A stretch of DNA of 64,000 nucleotides from an uncultured Granulosicoccaceae bacterium (GCA_937951345.1 CALFCF010000056.1:1-64000), one strand, 5' to 3'. Numbered from the stretch's first letter, positions 1-9,757 are shown. Numbers and translations: made by a program. Notes: a model not told the origin generated them from the sequence alone.

Positions 1-148
1 TCGCTCGATTCAGCGAAATTCGTAGAAATCTACGGGTTGAGCTCAATCGAGTGAGCTGCGACGGCAGACGGGCACTGGGGTGAATAGAAAACAGTGTGCG
101 AATACCCACAGCGACGCTAACACTGCTTTTCTAAATGGAAATTGCTTA
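1..148. repeat. R2-family element, partial copy, cut by window edge and by R1
   Basis: This stretch matches 58947-59094 almost base for base, sharing for example the blocks AAATCTACGGGTTGAGCTCA and GAATACCCACAGCGACGCTA. The match stops at GCTTA near 148, exactly where an R1 element begins. In the complete copy at 58891-59137 the sequence instead continues into its terminal inverted repeat. Its left end lies outside the window. Reading on the minus strand it keeps the hydrophobic reading frame seen in the other R2 copies (residues KQFPFRKAVLASLWVFAHCF), but it then loses frame because a C is missing near 80. Confidence 0.85.
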
Positions 149-291
149 GGGAATCTCTGATTTATTAGGCGAGGCAGGCAGGGCAAGACGAAATTTGGCG
201 AAAAAGCGGAGTGTATATGCGAATACATAAGCATTTTGAGCCGAATTTCAACGCAGCACTGGCAACGCAGGCAATAAATCAGGGGTTCCCT
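148..291. repeat. R1-family inverted-repeat element, copy 1
   Basis: A 144-base element bounded by AGGGAATCTCTGATTTATT and its imperfect complement AATAAATCAGGGGTTCCCT. The body is nearly identical to copies at 24965-25107 and 49517-49658. The two halves are imperfect complements of each other over most of their length, so a transcript would fold as one long hairpin with a loop around GTATATGCGAATACAT. There is no transposase frame, so this is a non-autonomous MITE-like or REP-like repeat. It lies inside the R2 copy described at 1-148. Confidence 0.9.
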
Positions 292-414
292 AAATTTTGC
301 TGGCCGGGATCGTGTGGCTACCAGAGTGCCTGAAGTAAAGTAAGGCACTTGGAGTAAAAGCAGCCGCCTTGAGCACCACGTTGAGCACAACGGCTGGATT
401 AAAGCGCCTTTGGA
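292..414. other. Non-coding stretch downstream of rpsT
   Basis: No gene is supported here. The stretch holds short direct repeats (TTGAGCAC twice at about 370-390; AAAGCGCC twice at about 401-424) and two small dyads, CAGCCG/CGGCTG and AGTGCC/GGCACT. Either dyad could end the rpsT transcript, which runs leftward, but neither has a run of T after it on that strand. A minus-strand open frame at 43-390 crosses both repeats and is not a gene. Confidence 0.5.
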
Positions 415-675
415 CTAAAGCGCCTGAATACGGCTATTAAACCGACTCTTGTATCGGGCGGCCTTGTTCTTGTGGATCAAACCTTTACGGGCCATATGAT
501 CGAGCACAGGGACCGCTTCGCGATAAGCTGTTTCGGCCGAAGATTTGTCGCCGGCATCAAGCGCCGCGAATACCTGCTTGACGCGAGTACGCATCATGGA
601 GCGCTGGCTGGCATTGCTCGCACGCCTTTTCGCTGACTGCCGAATGCGTTTTCTAGCCTGTGGTGAATTGGCCAA
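415..675 (-). CDS. rpsT: 30S ribosomal protein S20 (bS20)
   Basis: An 86-residue, strongly basic protein of the usual S20 length. It binds 16S rRNA in the small ribosomal subunit. The N-terminus has the family pattern of an Ala/Ser/Arg-rich helix (residues 6-24, ARKRIRQSAKRRASNASQR). The C-terminal signature KGLIHKNKAARYKSR is at 64-78. The gene is divergent from murJ, the same arrangement as in many Gammaproteobacteria. A consensus sigma-70 promoter sits about 110 bases upstream (783-811), leaving a leader of about 100 nt that could carry autoregulation, as known for S20 in enterics; that last point is inference. Confidence 0.97.
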   Translation of the reverse strand: MANSPQARKRIRQSAKRRASNASQRSMMRTRVKQVFAALDAGDKSSAETAYREAVPVLDHMARKGLIHKNKAARYKSRFNSRIQAL

Positions 676-782
676 TCTGCTAACCCTCTTTAATGGCTTG
701 TTACGATCTCTTTCGCCCCGGCGACCGGTTTGACAGCTCCACGCACCTATTATCTCGGTGGAATTGCGAAAGAAAGCCGCGC

Positions 783-811
783 ATTATGATATGCTACAAC
801 CTGGTTGTCAA
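783..811 (-). promoter_or_regulatory. Sigma-70 promoter of rpsT
   Basis: On the minus strand the sequence reads TTGACA, a spacer of exactly 17 bases, then CATAAT: a perfect -35 box and a 5-of-6 -10 box. Transcription would start near 776 and run into rpsT, whose ATG is at 675. No comparable promoter was recognised for murJ on the other strand. Confidence 0.75.
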
Positions 812-913
812 ACCATGTATACAAGTATCCGGCTGTCCGTAACGCAACACCTCACACCAGTATCGTCAGCGTCGATTTTACCCACGTGATGTCAATCTGC
901 GGATCTCAATCCG

Positions 914-2551
914 GTGTCACCGCCTAACTCAGCTGACAAGCCAGGCAGCCCAACTCACCGCGTCGATCAAACGCAGGGCTTGCTCCGTTCCGGTTCAATC
1001 GTCAGCCTGATGACGCTGCTCTCTCGCATCCTAGGGTTTGTTCGCGATCAGGTCATTGCGATTTTTTTTGGCGCTGGTGTAGTCACCGATGTCTTTCTGG
1101 TCGCCTGGAAAATTCCAAACTTCCTGCGCAAATTGTTTGCGGAGGGCGCCTTTGCGCAGGGCTTTATTCCCGTTTTCACTGAATATAAGGAGACAGGGGA
1201 TCACGAGCAACTCAAAACCCTGGCCGCCCATGTATCCGGCGCGTTACTGGTCATACTGCTTATCGTTACCACGCTTGGTGTCATGCTGGCACCGATGCTG
1301 GTGTTCCTGTTTGCACCCGGTTTCAACGATTCGGCAGCGCAGTTTGAGCTTGCCAGCGATATGTTACGCATCACGTTCCCTTACCTGCTTTGTGTGTCAC
1401 TGCTGGCGTACTCAGGCAGCATCCTGAATACCTTCGGAAAATTTGCGATACCGTCGATAACGCCTATTCTGCTGAACGTCTGCATGGTTCTGGCAGCAAT
1501 GTATCTCGCCCCGCATCTGTCTGAACCGATTGTTGCCCTGGCCTGGGGTGTTCTGATTGCAGGCATTGTACAACTGGCTTTTCAACTTCCGTTCTTGGCC
1601 CGCATCGGTTTGATACCACGGCCTGTGTTAAGTCTCAAAAGTTGGCGTCACCCTGGTGTAAAGCGCATTCTGAAATTGATGGGGCCGGTGATATTCGGCT
1701 CATCAGTGGCCCAAATAAACATTCTGCTTGATACAATTATTGCCTCATTTCTGGCTGTCGGCAGTTTGAGCTGGCTTTACTATTCAGAGCGCCTGATGCA
1801 ATTCCCTCTGGGTATCCTGGGGGTAGCACTGGCAACTGTTATATTGCCGCGATTGTCAATTGGCGCAACTCGTAACGCTCACGGTGACTTCTCACGCACC
1901 CTCGACTGGGCAGTCAAACTCACGTTGTTGATCGGGATACCAGCCGCATTCGGCCTGCTTTGGCTGGCCGCCCCGCTGATCGCAACGCTGTTTGAGTACG
2001 GCAGCTTCACTGCTACTGATACACATATGACCAGTCTCAGTTTGATGGCCTATGCGCTGGGTGTCCCGGCCTTCATACTGACCAAGGTGCTACTACCTGG
2101 ATTTTTCTCACGCCAGGATACGCGCACGCCAGTACGCATCGGCGTTATCGCCCTTGTCAGCAATATGCTCTACAACCTTTTGCTGGTGCTGCCGATGGTC
2201 TGGTTTGACTTTTTTGCGCCTCACACGGGCCTTGCCATCGCATCAGCACTGTCTGCATGGCAGCAGACTTACATGCTTTACTCACGCTTGAAAAAAGATA
2301 ACATCTACCGCTTCTCGGTCGACCTTAAAGCCTTCGCAATACGTGTACTACCGGCGACACTGGTTATGTCTGTGGCGATTCTGACGACCCTTGCTTTGCT
2401 TCAACCAGATGCCGGATGGAGTGAGATGACTGCAATACAGCGGACACTGGGGTTACTCGGTATAATCACGATTGCTGTCGTCAGCTATGCATCAATGTTA
2501 TTGGCGCTAGGTGTCAGGCCGCGAGAATTCCGTTCAAGCGCCTACGAATAG
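914..2551 (+). CDS. murJ: Lipid II flippase MurJ (MviN family)
   Basis: 545 residues, built almost wholly of hydrophobic segments, consistent with the 14-helix MOP-superfamily fold. MurJ moves lipid-linked peptidoglycan precursor (lipid II) across the inner membrane. The family signature around residues 34-53 is clear (LLSRILGFVRDQVIAIFFG). A second family region follows at about 55-75 (DVFLVAWKIPNFLRKLFAEG). The start shown is a GTG; most homologues begin about 20 residues later, near LLRSGSIVS, so a shorter protein is possible. It is the first gene of a plus-strand run with ribF, ileS, lspA and ispH. Confidence 0.96.
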   Translation: MSPPNSADKPGSPTHRVDQTQGLLRSGSIVSLMTLLSRILGFVRDQVIAIFFGAGVVTDVFLVAWKIPNFLRKLFAEGAFAQGFIPVFTEYKETGDHEQLKTLAAHVSGALLVILLIVTTLGVMLAPMLVFLFAPGFNDSAAQFELASDMLRITFPYLLCVSLLAYSGSILNTFGKFAIPSITPILLNVCMVLAAMYLAPHLSEPIVALAWGVLIAGIVQLAFQLPFLARIGLIPRPVLSLKSWRHPGVKRILKLMGPVIFGSSVAQINILLDTIIASFLAVGSLSWLYYSERLMQFPLGILGVALATVILPRLSIGATRNAHGDFSRTLDWAVKLTLLIGIPAAFGLLWLAAPLIATLFEYGSFTATDTHMTSLSLMAYALGVPAFILTKVLLPGFFSRQDTRTPVRIGVIALVSNMLYNLLLVLPMVWFDFFAPHTGLAIASALSAWQQTYMLYSRLKKDNIYRFSVDLKAFAIRVLPATLVMSVAILTTLALLQPDAGWSEMTAIQRTLGLLGIITIAVVSYASMLLALGVRPREFRSSAYE

Positions 2552-2692
2552 AAACTGGCTAACTGCTGCGAGCAACCCAGCTGACGTAACTGAATAACTA
2601 AACCTGATAGCGATCGACAAATCACTTAGCAAAACCCTGTCAGACAGCAACTGCTCAGTGACAAACTCCCAAGACCGGATGCGAATAGCCGA

Positions 2693-3694
2693 GTGCAACT
2701 CATCAGAGGTATAAATAACCTGCCTGCTGGCATTGATGGCACTGTCGTCACAATCGGTAATTTCGACGGTGTGCATCGAGGTCACCGTGCAATATTCGAG
2801 CAAGTCACCGCGCAAGCCAGTCAACGGAATTTGCAATCAGTTGTTATGAGCTTCCAGCCGCTGCCGCATGATTTTTTTCAGCCAGGCACGGTACAACGCT
2901 TGAGCACATTACGGGATAAAGTCGAAGCCATCGGCAACTGTGGTATCAACACACTGCTTTTTCTTCGCTTCAATCGAGAACTCGCCAATCTACCCGCAGA
3001 AACATTCATACACGAGTATCTGATAAAACGGTTGCGGGTTCGTCATCTGATTGTCGGCGATGATTTTCGTTTCGGTCATGCCCGGAAAGGCGATTTTGCA
3101 ATGCTGCAAAGAGCCGGGCACGAGCACGGGTTTTCAGTCAGCAACACACCAACCGTTACACTGACAACTGGCGCAGACACAGGGCGCTCAGTCAATTCGG
3201 CTGCTACGCACGAGCATGGCGACAAACAACGCATATCAAGCAGTGCCGTACGCCTTGCACTATCAGATAATAACTGCGAACTGGCCGCACGCTTTCTGGG
3301 GCATGTCTATCAAATTACCGGCAGCGTGGTGCGTGGACAACAGCTAGGTCGGACGATCGGTTTCCCGACAGCCAATGTCTGCCTTAAAACCATGAAGCCG
3401 GCTTTGCGCGGTGTGTTCGCAGTAACGGCAAGTCTCCATGGCGACCCGGCGGCAAAGCCGTATCACGGAGTTGCTAATCTGGGCCAACGTCCAACCGTAG
3501 ACGGCACGCGTCTGCTACTGGAGGTCAACATACTGGATGCTAATCCTGATCTGTATGGCGAAAAGCTTTGCGTACACTTTCACACGCACCTGCGCGGCGA
3601 GCAAAAATTCAATTCGCTCGATGAACTCAAGCAGGCCATTTCCAAAGATGCTGACAATGCCAGGGCCTACTTCGATCTTGAACCTCCCAACTGA
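2693..3694 (+). CDS. ribF: Bifunctional riboflavin kinase / FMN adenylyltransferase
   Basis: 333 residues. It phosphorylates riboflavin to FMN and then adenylylates FMN to FAD. The N-terminal FAD synthetase half has the nucleotidyltransferase motif GNFDGVHRGH at 22-31. The C-terminal riboflavin kinase half has GQQLGRTIGFPTANV from residue 215, with the PTAN Mg/ATP motif at 225-228. The linker before ISSSAVR carries about 15 extra residues. The start is GTG. Gene order murJ-ribF-ileS-lspA-ispH is conserved in Gammaproteobacteria. FAD and FMN made here would serve the Rnf complex and several flavoenzymes in this window. Confidence 0.96.
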   Translation: MQLIRGINNLPAGIDGTVVTIGNFDGVHRGHRAIFEQVTAQASQRNLQSVVMSFQPLPHDFFQPGTVQRLSTLRDKVEAIGNCGINTLLFLRFNRELANLPAETFIHEYLIKRLRVRHLIVGDDFRFGHARKGDFAMLQRAGHEHGFSVSNTPTVTLTTGADTGRSVNSAATHEHGDKQRISSSAVRLALSDNNCELAARFLGHVYQITGSVVRGQQLGRTIGFPTANVCLKTMKPALRGVFAVTASLHGDPAAKPYHGVANLGQRPTVDGTRLLLEVNILDANPDLYGEKLCVHFHTHLRGEQKFNSLDELKQAISKDADNARAYFDLEPPN

Positions 3695-3722
3695 AAACCT
3701 AACCGGTAAAATCCGCCACGCA

Positions 3723-3749
3723 AACCCACCACGCAGACTGTGGTTGGGT
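3723..3749 (+). other. Hairpin between ribF and ileS
   Basis: ACCCACCAC (3724-3732) pairs with GTGGTTGGGT (3740-3749), leaving one bulged T and a 7-base loop. No T-run follows, so it is not a canonical terminator. It could be a processing or attenuating structure in the ileS leader. Confidence 0.35.
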
Positions 3750-3823
3750 AACGGCTCGGATATACGCTAAAGTACAGCTGTAGCCCGCTAATTAATCTGA
3801 CAGAGACACAATACCTGCCCGCC

Positions 3824-6688
3824 GTGACTACCACCGACGCCGAAAAGAAAATTGATTACAAGCAGACGCTGAATCTGCCAAAAACGGATTTCCCTATGCG
3901 CGGCAATCTGGCCAAGCGCGAGCCGGAAATGCTAAAGCGGTGGGAGGAAATGAACGTCTATGCCAAAGTCAGGGAAGCTTCAGCCGGGCGCGAAAAATTT
4001 GTGCTACATGACGGCCCACCTTATGCCAACGGTGACATTCATATTGGGCACGTTGTTAACAAGGTCATGAAAGACATGATCGTCAAGAGCAAGCAGCTGG
4101 CTGGTTTTGATTCCCCCTACATTCCAGGCTGGGATTGCCACGGACTCCCGATTGAAAACAAAGTTGAAAGCCTTGTAGGTAAACCAGGAGACAAGATTGA
4201 CGAGGGTGGATTCAGAGCAAAATGTCGCGAGTACGCGGGTGAACAAATAGAAAACCAGAGAACCGAATTCAAGCGACTAGGTGTCTTTGGCGAATGGGAC
4301 GACCCCTACTTAACGATGGCCTTCCGTAACGAGGCCGACACCATAAGAGCTTTGGGGAAAATAATTGAAGCCGGGCACATTTACAAAGGTGTTAAACCTG
4401 TGCACTGGAGCTGGGGTGCACATTCAGCAGTGGCTGAGGCTGAAGTCGACTATGAAGACAAGACATCCACAGCGATTGACGTGCGATTCAGGCCGGTAGA
4501 TGTAAACGCGTTTTTTGCGGTCTTTGATAATCTTGATGAATCGATCAAAGACTTGCCTGTTGCTGTTGTTATCTGGACTACAACCCCCTGGACAATTCCC
4601 GGCAATCTGGCCGTCGCTTTGCACCCGGAACTTGAGTACTCGCTAGTTAAAGCGGATTCAGGTAACGGTGCCGAACTGCTGCTACTGGCATCAGAGCTGG
4701 TTGACACCTGCATGCAGCGTTACGCTTGCGACAACTATCAGGTTATAGCAGTACAAAAGGGCGCCTCGTTCGAGAATTTGCGTTTGCACCACCCATTGTA
4801 CGAGCGCGACTCACTCATGGTACTCGGCAACTATGTGACTACTGAGAGCGGTACCGGTTGTGTACACACTGCACCCGATCATGGCGTTGATGATTTCTAC
4901 ACCGGACAACGCTACGGGCTTGACCTGTTAAGTCCAGTGGACGAACACGGCGTGTACTCCGATAAAGTTGAATTATTCGGTCGCACCCACGTAATGAAAG
5001 TCGACAAGCAAATGCTGGCTGCCTTGCAGGAAAAAGCGGCATTGGTGCATGCCGAGAAATACCAGCACAGTTACCCCTATTGCTGGCGTACCAAGACTCC
5101 AATAATCTACCGCGCAACACCCCAGTGGTTTGTCAGTATGGATAACCATAAGCTGCGCGAGACTGCACTTGAAGAAATCAGTAAAGTTAAATGGGTACCT
5201 GACTGGGGACAGGCGCGCATCGAAGGGATGATTGCAAATCGCCCTGACTGGTGTATTTCGCGGCAACGCTACTGGGGTATTCCCATCCCGCTTTTCTACC
5301 ACAAAGATACAGGTGATCTTCACCCTGAAACAAGCTCTGTTATCGAACAGGTTGCACAGCTCGTTGAAAAAGGCGGCATACAGGCATGGTTCGATACACC
5401 GTCGGAAGAACTACTTGGCGACGACGTTACTTCTTATGTTCGCGTCAACGACGTGCTTGATGTCTGGTTTGACTCGGGCACTACATTTCTACACGTACTG
5501 CAACGTCGCGACAGTCAGGTATACCCGGCTGATATGTATCTTGAAGGTTCTGATCAGCACCGCGGGTGGTTTCATTCTTCACTACTTGCAAGTGTTGCAA
5601 TCAATCGCAAAGCGCCTTATCGCCAGGTACTGACACACGGATTCACCGTGGATCAACAGGGGCGCAAAATGTCGAAATCGCTCGGTAACGTCATTGCACC
5701 TCAGGAGGTTATGAAAACGCTAGGCGCGGACATTATCAGGCTTTGGGTATGCTCAGCTGATTATCGCGGCGAGATGTCTGTTTCAAAAGAAATTCTTGAC
5801 CGCATGGCTGACTCCTATCGACGCATACGGAACACAGCGCGGTATTTGTTGAGCGCAATGCACGACTTTGATCCTGCCGAGCACAGCGTGGCAGCAGATG
5901 AGCTACTGGCACTTGACCACTGGGCAATTCACTGTGCCCAGAGAGCTCAACAATCTATCGAGAAGTCGTTCGATGAATATAATTTTCATGCGGTTTATCA
6001 AACCATACATAATTTCTGCTCCGTTGATATGAGTAGTTTTTATCTTGATATTGTCAAAGACCGACAGTACACCACCCCAACTGATAGTCTGGCACGAAGA
6101 TCTGCGCAAACAGCCATGTATCACATTACCGAAGCCATGGTGCGTTGGATCGCCCCCATACTCAGCTTCACCAGTGATGAAATATGGCAGCACATACCCG
6201 GCAAAAGAAATGAGACAGTATTTACTGAATTGTTCTACGACGGTTTTGAACGCTTTAAATCGACCGGTAAAAACAAGATCAGCGCAGAAGACTGGGATCA
6301 AATACGTGAAGTTCGAAGCGCAGTCTCGCGCGAACTTGAGAAACTACGGATTGATGGTGAGATTGGTGGTGCGTTGGATGCAAGTGTAAAAGTCTATGCC
6401 AGTGACTCACTACTACAAACACTTCAAAAACTGGATGATGAATTGCGCTTTGTACTCATCACATCTGATGCCGACGTACAGCCAATTGCCAACAAACCTG
6501 ATGGTACCGAAGCTCAGACAATCAATCAGGAGACATTGACGGTAGTTGCAGGAGCCGCCAACGGTGAGAAGTGCACACGGTGCTGGCACCGTCGCGAAGA
6601 TGTAGGCTCCATAGACCAACACCCGGAACTCTGCTCGCGTTGCGTAGAGAATGTTGATGGTGCCGGCGAACTCCGGCACTACGCCTGA
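3824..6688 (+). CDS. ileS: Isoleucyl-tRNA synthetase
   Basis: 954 residues, class I aminoacyl-tRNA synthetase charging tRNA-Ile. The HIGH signature is at 73-76 in [11 protein letters not shown], and KMSKS is at 615-619. The editing (CP1) domain lies between them. The C-terminal zinc site is intact: C917, C920, C937 and C940. The start is GTG. It is followed by lspA after 15 bases, so the two genes are almost certainly co-transcribed, as in Escherichia coli. Confidence 0.98.
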   Translation: MTTTDAEKKIDYKQTLNLPKTDFPMRGNLAKREPEMLKRWEEMNVYAKVREASAGREKFVLHDGPPYANGDIHIGHVVNKVMKDMIVKSKQLAGFDSPYIPGWDCHGLPIENKVESLVGKPGDKIDEGGFRAKCREYAGEQIENQRTEFKRLGVFGEWDDPYLTMAFRNEADTIRALGKIIEAGHIYKGVKPVHWSWGAHSAVAEAEVDYEDKTSTAIDVRFRPVDVNAFFAVFDNLDESIKDLPVAVVIWTTTPWTIPGNLAVALHPELEYSLVKADSGNGAELLLLASELVDTCMQRYACDNYQVIAVQKGASFENLRLHHPLYERDSLMVLGNYVTTESGTGCVHTAPDHGVDDFYTGQRYGLDLLSPVDEHGVYSDKVELFGRTHVMKVDKQMLAALQEKAALVHAEKYQHSYPYCWRTKTPIIYRATPQWFVSMDNHKLRETALEEISKVKWVPDWGQARIEGMIANRPDWCISRQRYWGIPIPLFYHKDTGDLHPETSSVIEQVAQLVEKGGIQAWFDTPSEELLGDDVTSYVRVNDVLDVWFDSGTTFLHVLQRRDSQVYPADMYLEGSDQHRGWFHSSLLASVAINRKAPYRQVLTHGFTVDQQGRKMSKSLGNVIAPQEVMKTLGADIIRLWVCSADYRGEMSVSKEILDRMADSYRRIRNTARYLLSAMHDFDPAEHSVAADELLALDHWAIHCAQRAQQSIEKSFDEYNFHAVYQTIHNFCSVDMSSFYLDIVKDRQYTTPTDSLARRSAQTAMYHITEAMVRWIAPILSFTSDEIWQHIPGKRNETVFTELFYDGFERFKSTGKNKISAEDWDQIREVRSAVSRELEKLRIDGEIGGALDASVKVYASDSLLQTLQKLDDELRFVLITSDADVQPIANKPDGTEAQTINQETLTVVAGAANGEKCTRCWHRREDVGSIDQHPELCSRCVENVDGAGELRHYA

Positions 6689-6703
6689 ACCCGGTACTTA
6701 CCT

Positions 6704-7198
6704 ATGCCTGTTTACCTGCGTTACACCATCAGCACACTCGTCGTGGTGTTCGATCAAATCACTAAAATTATTGCAGATCGTTCGATCGAGCTCTATCAAC
6801 AGATCGAAGTGCTGCCAATACTGAACTGGACGCTTCATTACAACGAAGGTGCTGCGTTTAGCTTCCTTAGCAGTGCCGGCGGCTGGCAACGTTATCTACT
6901 CACCGGCATCAGCGCTGTGGTCAGTATCGTTCTGGTCATTTGGCTGGCTCGGCTGCTGACATCAGAGCGCGTTATGATATGGGCACTTGCGTTAATTCTC
7001 GGTGGTGCTGTCGGCAATCTTATTGACCGGGTTCTATACGGACATGTGATCGATTTTATTCAGGTGCATTGGAACCAGTCGTACTTTCCATCATTTAACA
7101 TTGCGGACAGCGCGATAACCGTGGGTACAATACTTCTATTGTGGGCAACCTTTACAGAAGGGCGTGAAGATCAAGAAGAAGATCGCTCTGACGCGTGA
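6704..7198 (+). CDS. lspA: Lipoprotein signal peptidase II
   Basis: 164 residues with four predicted membrane helices. It cleaves the signal peptide from diacylglyceryl-modified prolipoproteins at the inner membrane. The catalytic aspartates are D117 (in GHVIDF) and D135 (in FNIADS), spaced as in characterised enzymes. GNLIDR at 104-109 is also conserved. It follows ileS by 15 bases. Its substrates would include the lipoproteins encoded at 9810 and 63670. The peptidyl-prolyl isomerase gene fkpB, often found between lspA and ispH, is absent. Confidence 0.96.
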   Translation: MPVYLRYTISTLVVVFDQITKIIADRSIELYQQIEVLPILNWTLHYNEGAAFSFLSSAGGWQRYLLTGISAVVSIVLVIWLARLLTSERVMIWALALILGGAVGNLIDRVLYGHVIDFIQVHWNQSYFPSFNIADSAITVGTILLLWATFTEGREDQEEDRSDA

Positions 7199-7320
7199 TT
7201 AGAATACAAAAAATATGACCTTCGAAATCATAACGCAACGAAATCACTCACAAGCACCGACAATATCGAATCTCAAACACAAGTAAAACGAAACAAAAAC
7301 GTTTACAACCGGAACCAACC

Positions 7321-8289
7321 ATGGAAGTTCTATTAGCCAACCCGCGCGGATTTTGTGCAGGCGTTGACCGTGCGATTGAAATTGTCGAGCAAGCGCTTGA
7401 ACGATTTGGCGCACCCATCTACGTAAGACACGAAGTTGTACACAATAAGTATGTAGTTGACGGCCTGCGCGACAAAGGCGCCATTTTCGTTGAGGAGCTT
7501 AACGAAGTGCCTGACGACGCTACGGTGATATTCAGCGCACATGGTGTTTCACGGCAGGTTGAAGACGAAGCCCGATCACGTGGACTAACTGTTTTCGATG
7601 CTACCTGCCCACTGGTTACAAAAGTACATATGGAAGTTGTACGGTACGCCAAACTAGGCAAAGAGGTGATCCTGATAGGGCATGCTGGCCACCCGGAAGT
7701 CGAAGGCACGATGGGACGCTACGATACAAGCTTCGGTGGGCGAATATTGCTGGTTGAAACACCTGACGATATTACGTCACTGGTAGTACATCGACCTGAA
7801 GAACTAGCTTTTGTGTCACAAACAACATTATCCGTAGACGACACGTCGGCTGTCATTGATGCACTGAAACTAAAATTTCCGTCGATTGTTGCTCCGCGCA
7901 AAGACGACATTTGCTACGCAACTCAAAATCGCCAGGACGCCGTAAAAGCACTGTGTCAGAAGGCTGATCTTTTGCTGGTTGTCGGTGCTACAAACAGTTC
8001 AAATTCCAATCGCTTGCGCGAACTTGGCGAACGTGCAGGCGTTGAATCTCACCTGATTGCTGATTCCACAGAAATTGATAGCGATTGGCTTGCAGGTAAA
8101 ACCCGGATCGCCGTTACAGCGGGTGCGTCAGCTCCTGAAATCCTGGTACAGCAGGTAGTGGAACGACTGAAACAAGCCGGGGCGACCACAGCGGCAGAGG
8201 AATCCGGAATAGAAGAAACAATCTCGTTTTCACTACCGCGCGAACTACGTCGCGACAGAGAACGCAGTCAAAACACGTTGGGCGATTAA
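7321..8289 (+). CDS. ispH: 4-hydroxy-3-methylbut-2-enyl diphosphate reductase
   Basis: 322 residues, the last enzyme of the non-mevalonate isoprenoid pathway, reducing HMBPP to IPP and DMAPP with a [4Fe-4S] cluster. The three cluster cysteines are present: C12 ([11 protein letters not shown]), C96 (DATCPLVTK) and C198 (DDICYATQN). The substrate-binding histidines H41 and H74 are also present. It lies 122 bases after lspA. A perfect 30-bp palindrome follows it at 8318-8347. Confidence 0.97.
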   Translation: MEVLLANPRGFCAGVDRAIEIVEQALERFGAPIYVRHEVVHNKYVVDGLRDKGAIFVEELNEVPDDATVIFSAHGVSRQVEDEARSRGLTVFDATCPLVTKVHMEVVRYAKLGKEVILIGHAGHPEVEGTMGRYDTSFGGRILLVETPDDITSLVVHRPEELAFVSQTTLSVDDTSAVIDALKLKFPSIVAPRKDDICYATQNRQDAVKALCQKADLLLVVGATNSSNSNRLRELGERAGVESHLIADSTEIDSDWLAGKTRIAVTAGASAPEILVQQVVERLKQAGATTAAEESGIEETISFSLPRELRRDRERSQNTLGD

Positions 8290-8317
8290 TTGCCAGTTGC
8301 TAATTACCGGGCAATCC

Positions 8318-8347
8318 AGCCTGCTCTATTCATGAATAGAGCAGGCT
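8318..8347. repeat. Perfect 30-bp palindrome made of fused R2 ends
   Basis: AGCCTGCTCTATTCA is followed with no loop by its exact complement TGAATAGAGCAGGCT. These are the two terminal inverted repeats of the 247-bp R2 element (58891-58910 and 59118-59137) joined together with the whole interior missing. It sits between the convergent ends of ispH and the HDOD gene, so it may also terminate transcription from both sides, although no T-run follows. Confidence 0.85.
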
Positions 8348-8380
8348 AGAACTGATTGATCCCAACATCATGCAACCGTT

Positions 8381-9664
8381 CTAACTTGCTTCACGCAAAT
8401 CTGCGCCGTCTTGTGGTTTCTTTGTAAGCGCCCGTTTAATCAGTTCCTCAGGCGATGTAAGGTCAATACCTGCCTGATGTAGTCGGCGCGCGAGCAGCAG
8501 ATTGTTGGCACTGGGGATCGAGCTTTGCTCTGCATCCGGAGATGCTCCGTTTATTGCCAGTAGCGATGCTGTATGAACATCAGCCAGACTGATTTCGCCA
8601 GGGTGATTTCGATACCAGTCACGCGCTGTCATTGAACTGTCAACAAAACCTGCCGGAAAATTCCAGGCCTTCAGAATCCACTGACTGACAATGACCCGCA
8701 GTGTCTCAATACAGGAACGAAATTCCGCTTCATCGGTAATTTGATCAGACAACTTGTTAGCACTGGTGATAATGGCTAATTCACCAATGTCCGATACCAG
8801 CGAATTCAACGCAGCCTCTTCAGGCTGGATATGGTTCATATCAGCAGAAATCTCAACAGAAACTCGCGTTGCCATAAGCGATCGCTTGATAAACTTACGA
8901 AATCGATCCTCTATGATTGGATTGCTGCAGATGATCGTGTTTTCTTTTAGCTGTGCAGTAATTGCCTGAATGGTAGCTTCAACACCCAGACGGGAAATAG
9001 CACCACGCACTGTTTGCACAACCTGATCAGATCCTTCTGTTCGCTGTGATGCGCGAACGATACTCATAGCAAGACCCGGATCCGACTGAATGATATCAGC
9101 AAGTTCAGGGATACCCGCTTTATTGGCAATAGCTTTAAGGATTCGGGTCGAACTTTCACTGAATGATGCAAGCGCAAGCTTTTTCTCAACCATAACCTGA
9201 CGAATATCATCAAAAATCAGATTGTCGAGATCCGATAAGTGAACGTCATTAACAGTAACAGCGTTTTTCTGTTGCTCAGACAACAGAATGTCCATCTGCT
9301 CACGACCAAAACGGGCAATTCTTGCCAATCCCGGCGACTTAATACTCTGGTAAGCAGCTTTGTCTACGAATAACGGCTGTAACGCGTCGGCGGAACCCGC
9401 ACTCAGCGTGCCTACTTCGTCTTTACCGCTGTAAAGGTAAACCGAACCCTCAACCAGAAACATCAGGTAGCGATGCGAGTTCTCCGGCTTTAGCTGATCG
9501 TTACGTTGCATGTGCGCAACGGTCGCCGTTTTGCAGAGCGCCGCACGATTATCCGCGTTGAGCTCGTTCACAGGCGAGGCTTTCGACGCAATGGCAGTAA
9601 TGAGAGCTAGCTCTTCGTTACTTACCGCATTTTTTTCCTGTTTCTGATTGGCTTTACTGAACAC
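8381..9664 (-). CDS. HDOD-domain protein with N-terminal cyclic-nucleotide-binding-like domain
   Basis: 427 residues, probably a signalling protein. Residues about 25-125 look like a cupin-type cNMP-binding fold (HRYLMFLVEGSVYLYSG near 64-80). Residues about 150-345 are an HDOD domain, a relative of HD phosphohydrolases that usually lacks catalysis; the typical opening IPELADIIQSDPGLAMSIVR is present. The C-terminal 60 residues may be disordered or helical. No output domain such as GGDEF or EAL is fused. What ligand it binds cannot be told. It is separated by 145 bases from the next minus-strand gene. Confidence 0.8.
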   Translation of the reverse strand: MFSKANQKQEKNAVSNEELALITAIASKASPVNELNADNRAALCKTATVAHMQRNDQLKPENSHRYLMFLVEGSVYLYSGKDEVGTLSAGSADALQPLFVDKAAYQSIKSPGLARIARFGREQMDILLSEQQKNAVTVNDVHLSDLDNLIFDDIRQVMVEKKLALASFSESSTRILKAIANKAGIPELADIIQSDPGLAMSIVRASQRTEGSDQVVQTVRGAISRLGVEATIQAITAQLKENTIICSNPIIEDRFRKFIKRSLMATRVSVEISADMNHIQPEEAALNSLVSDIGELAIITSANKLSDQITDEAEFRSCIETLRVIVSQWILKAWNFPAGFVDSSMTARDWYRNHPGEISLADVHTASLLAINGASPDAEQSSIPSANNLLLARRLHQAGIDLTSPEELIKRALTKKPQDGADLREAS

Positions 9665-9679
9665 GCTCTATCACCTAGT

Positions 9680-9757
9680 TTGAATCGACAATCACACGAT
9701 GCTACAAAGTGTATCGGCGGAATTTCGCAATCGTGGAGTCACGCCACTCCGTTTTTT
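9680..9757 (+). ncRNA. Possible short plus-strand transcript with promoter and terminator
   Basis: On the plus strand TTGAAT (9680-9685) is followed after 17 bases by TACAAA (9703-9708), a 4-of-6 match at each box. Downstream GGAGT (9735-9739) pairs with ACTCC (9746-9750), and six T follow at 9752-9757. That would give an RNA of about 45 nt running antisense to the leader of the HDOD gene. No plus-strand gene ends here to need this terminator. Speculative. Confidence 0.25.

Noticed and set aside
43-390. 115-codon minus-strand open frame
   Set aside because: It runs through parts of two repeats and the spacer beyond them, with no family resemblance along its length.
9735-9757. Hairpin with T-run as terminator of the Ig-repeat lipoprotein gene
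   Set aside because: The T-run is on the plus strand, while the lipoprotein gene is read on the minus strand. It is kept only as part of a possible small RNA.
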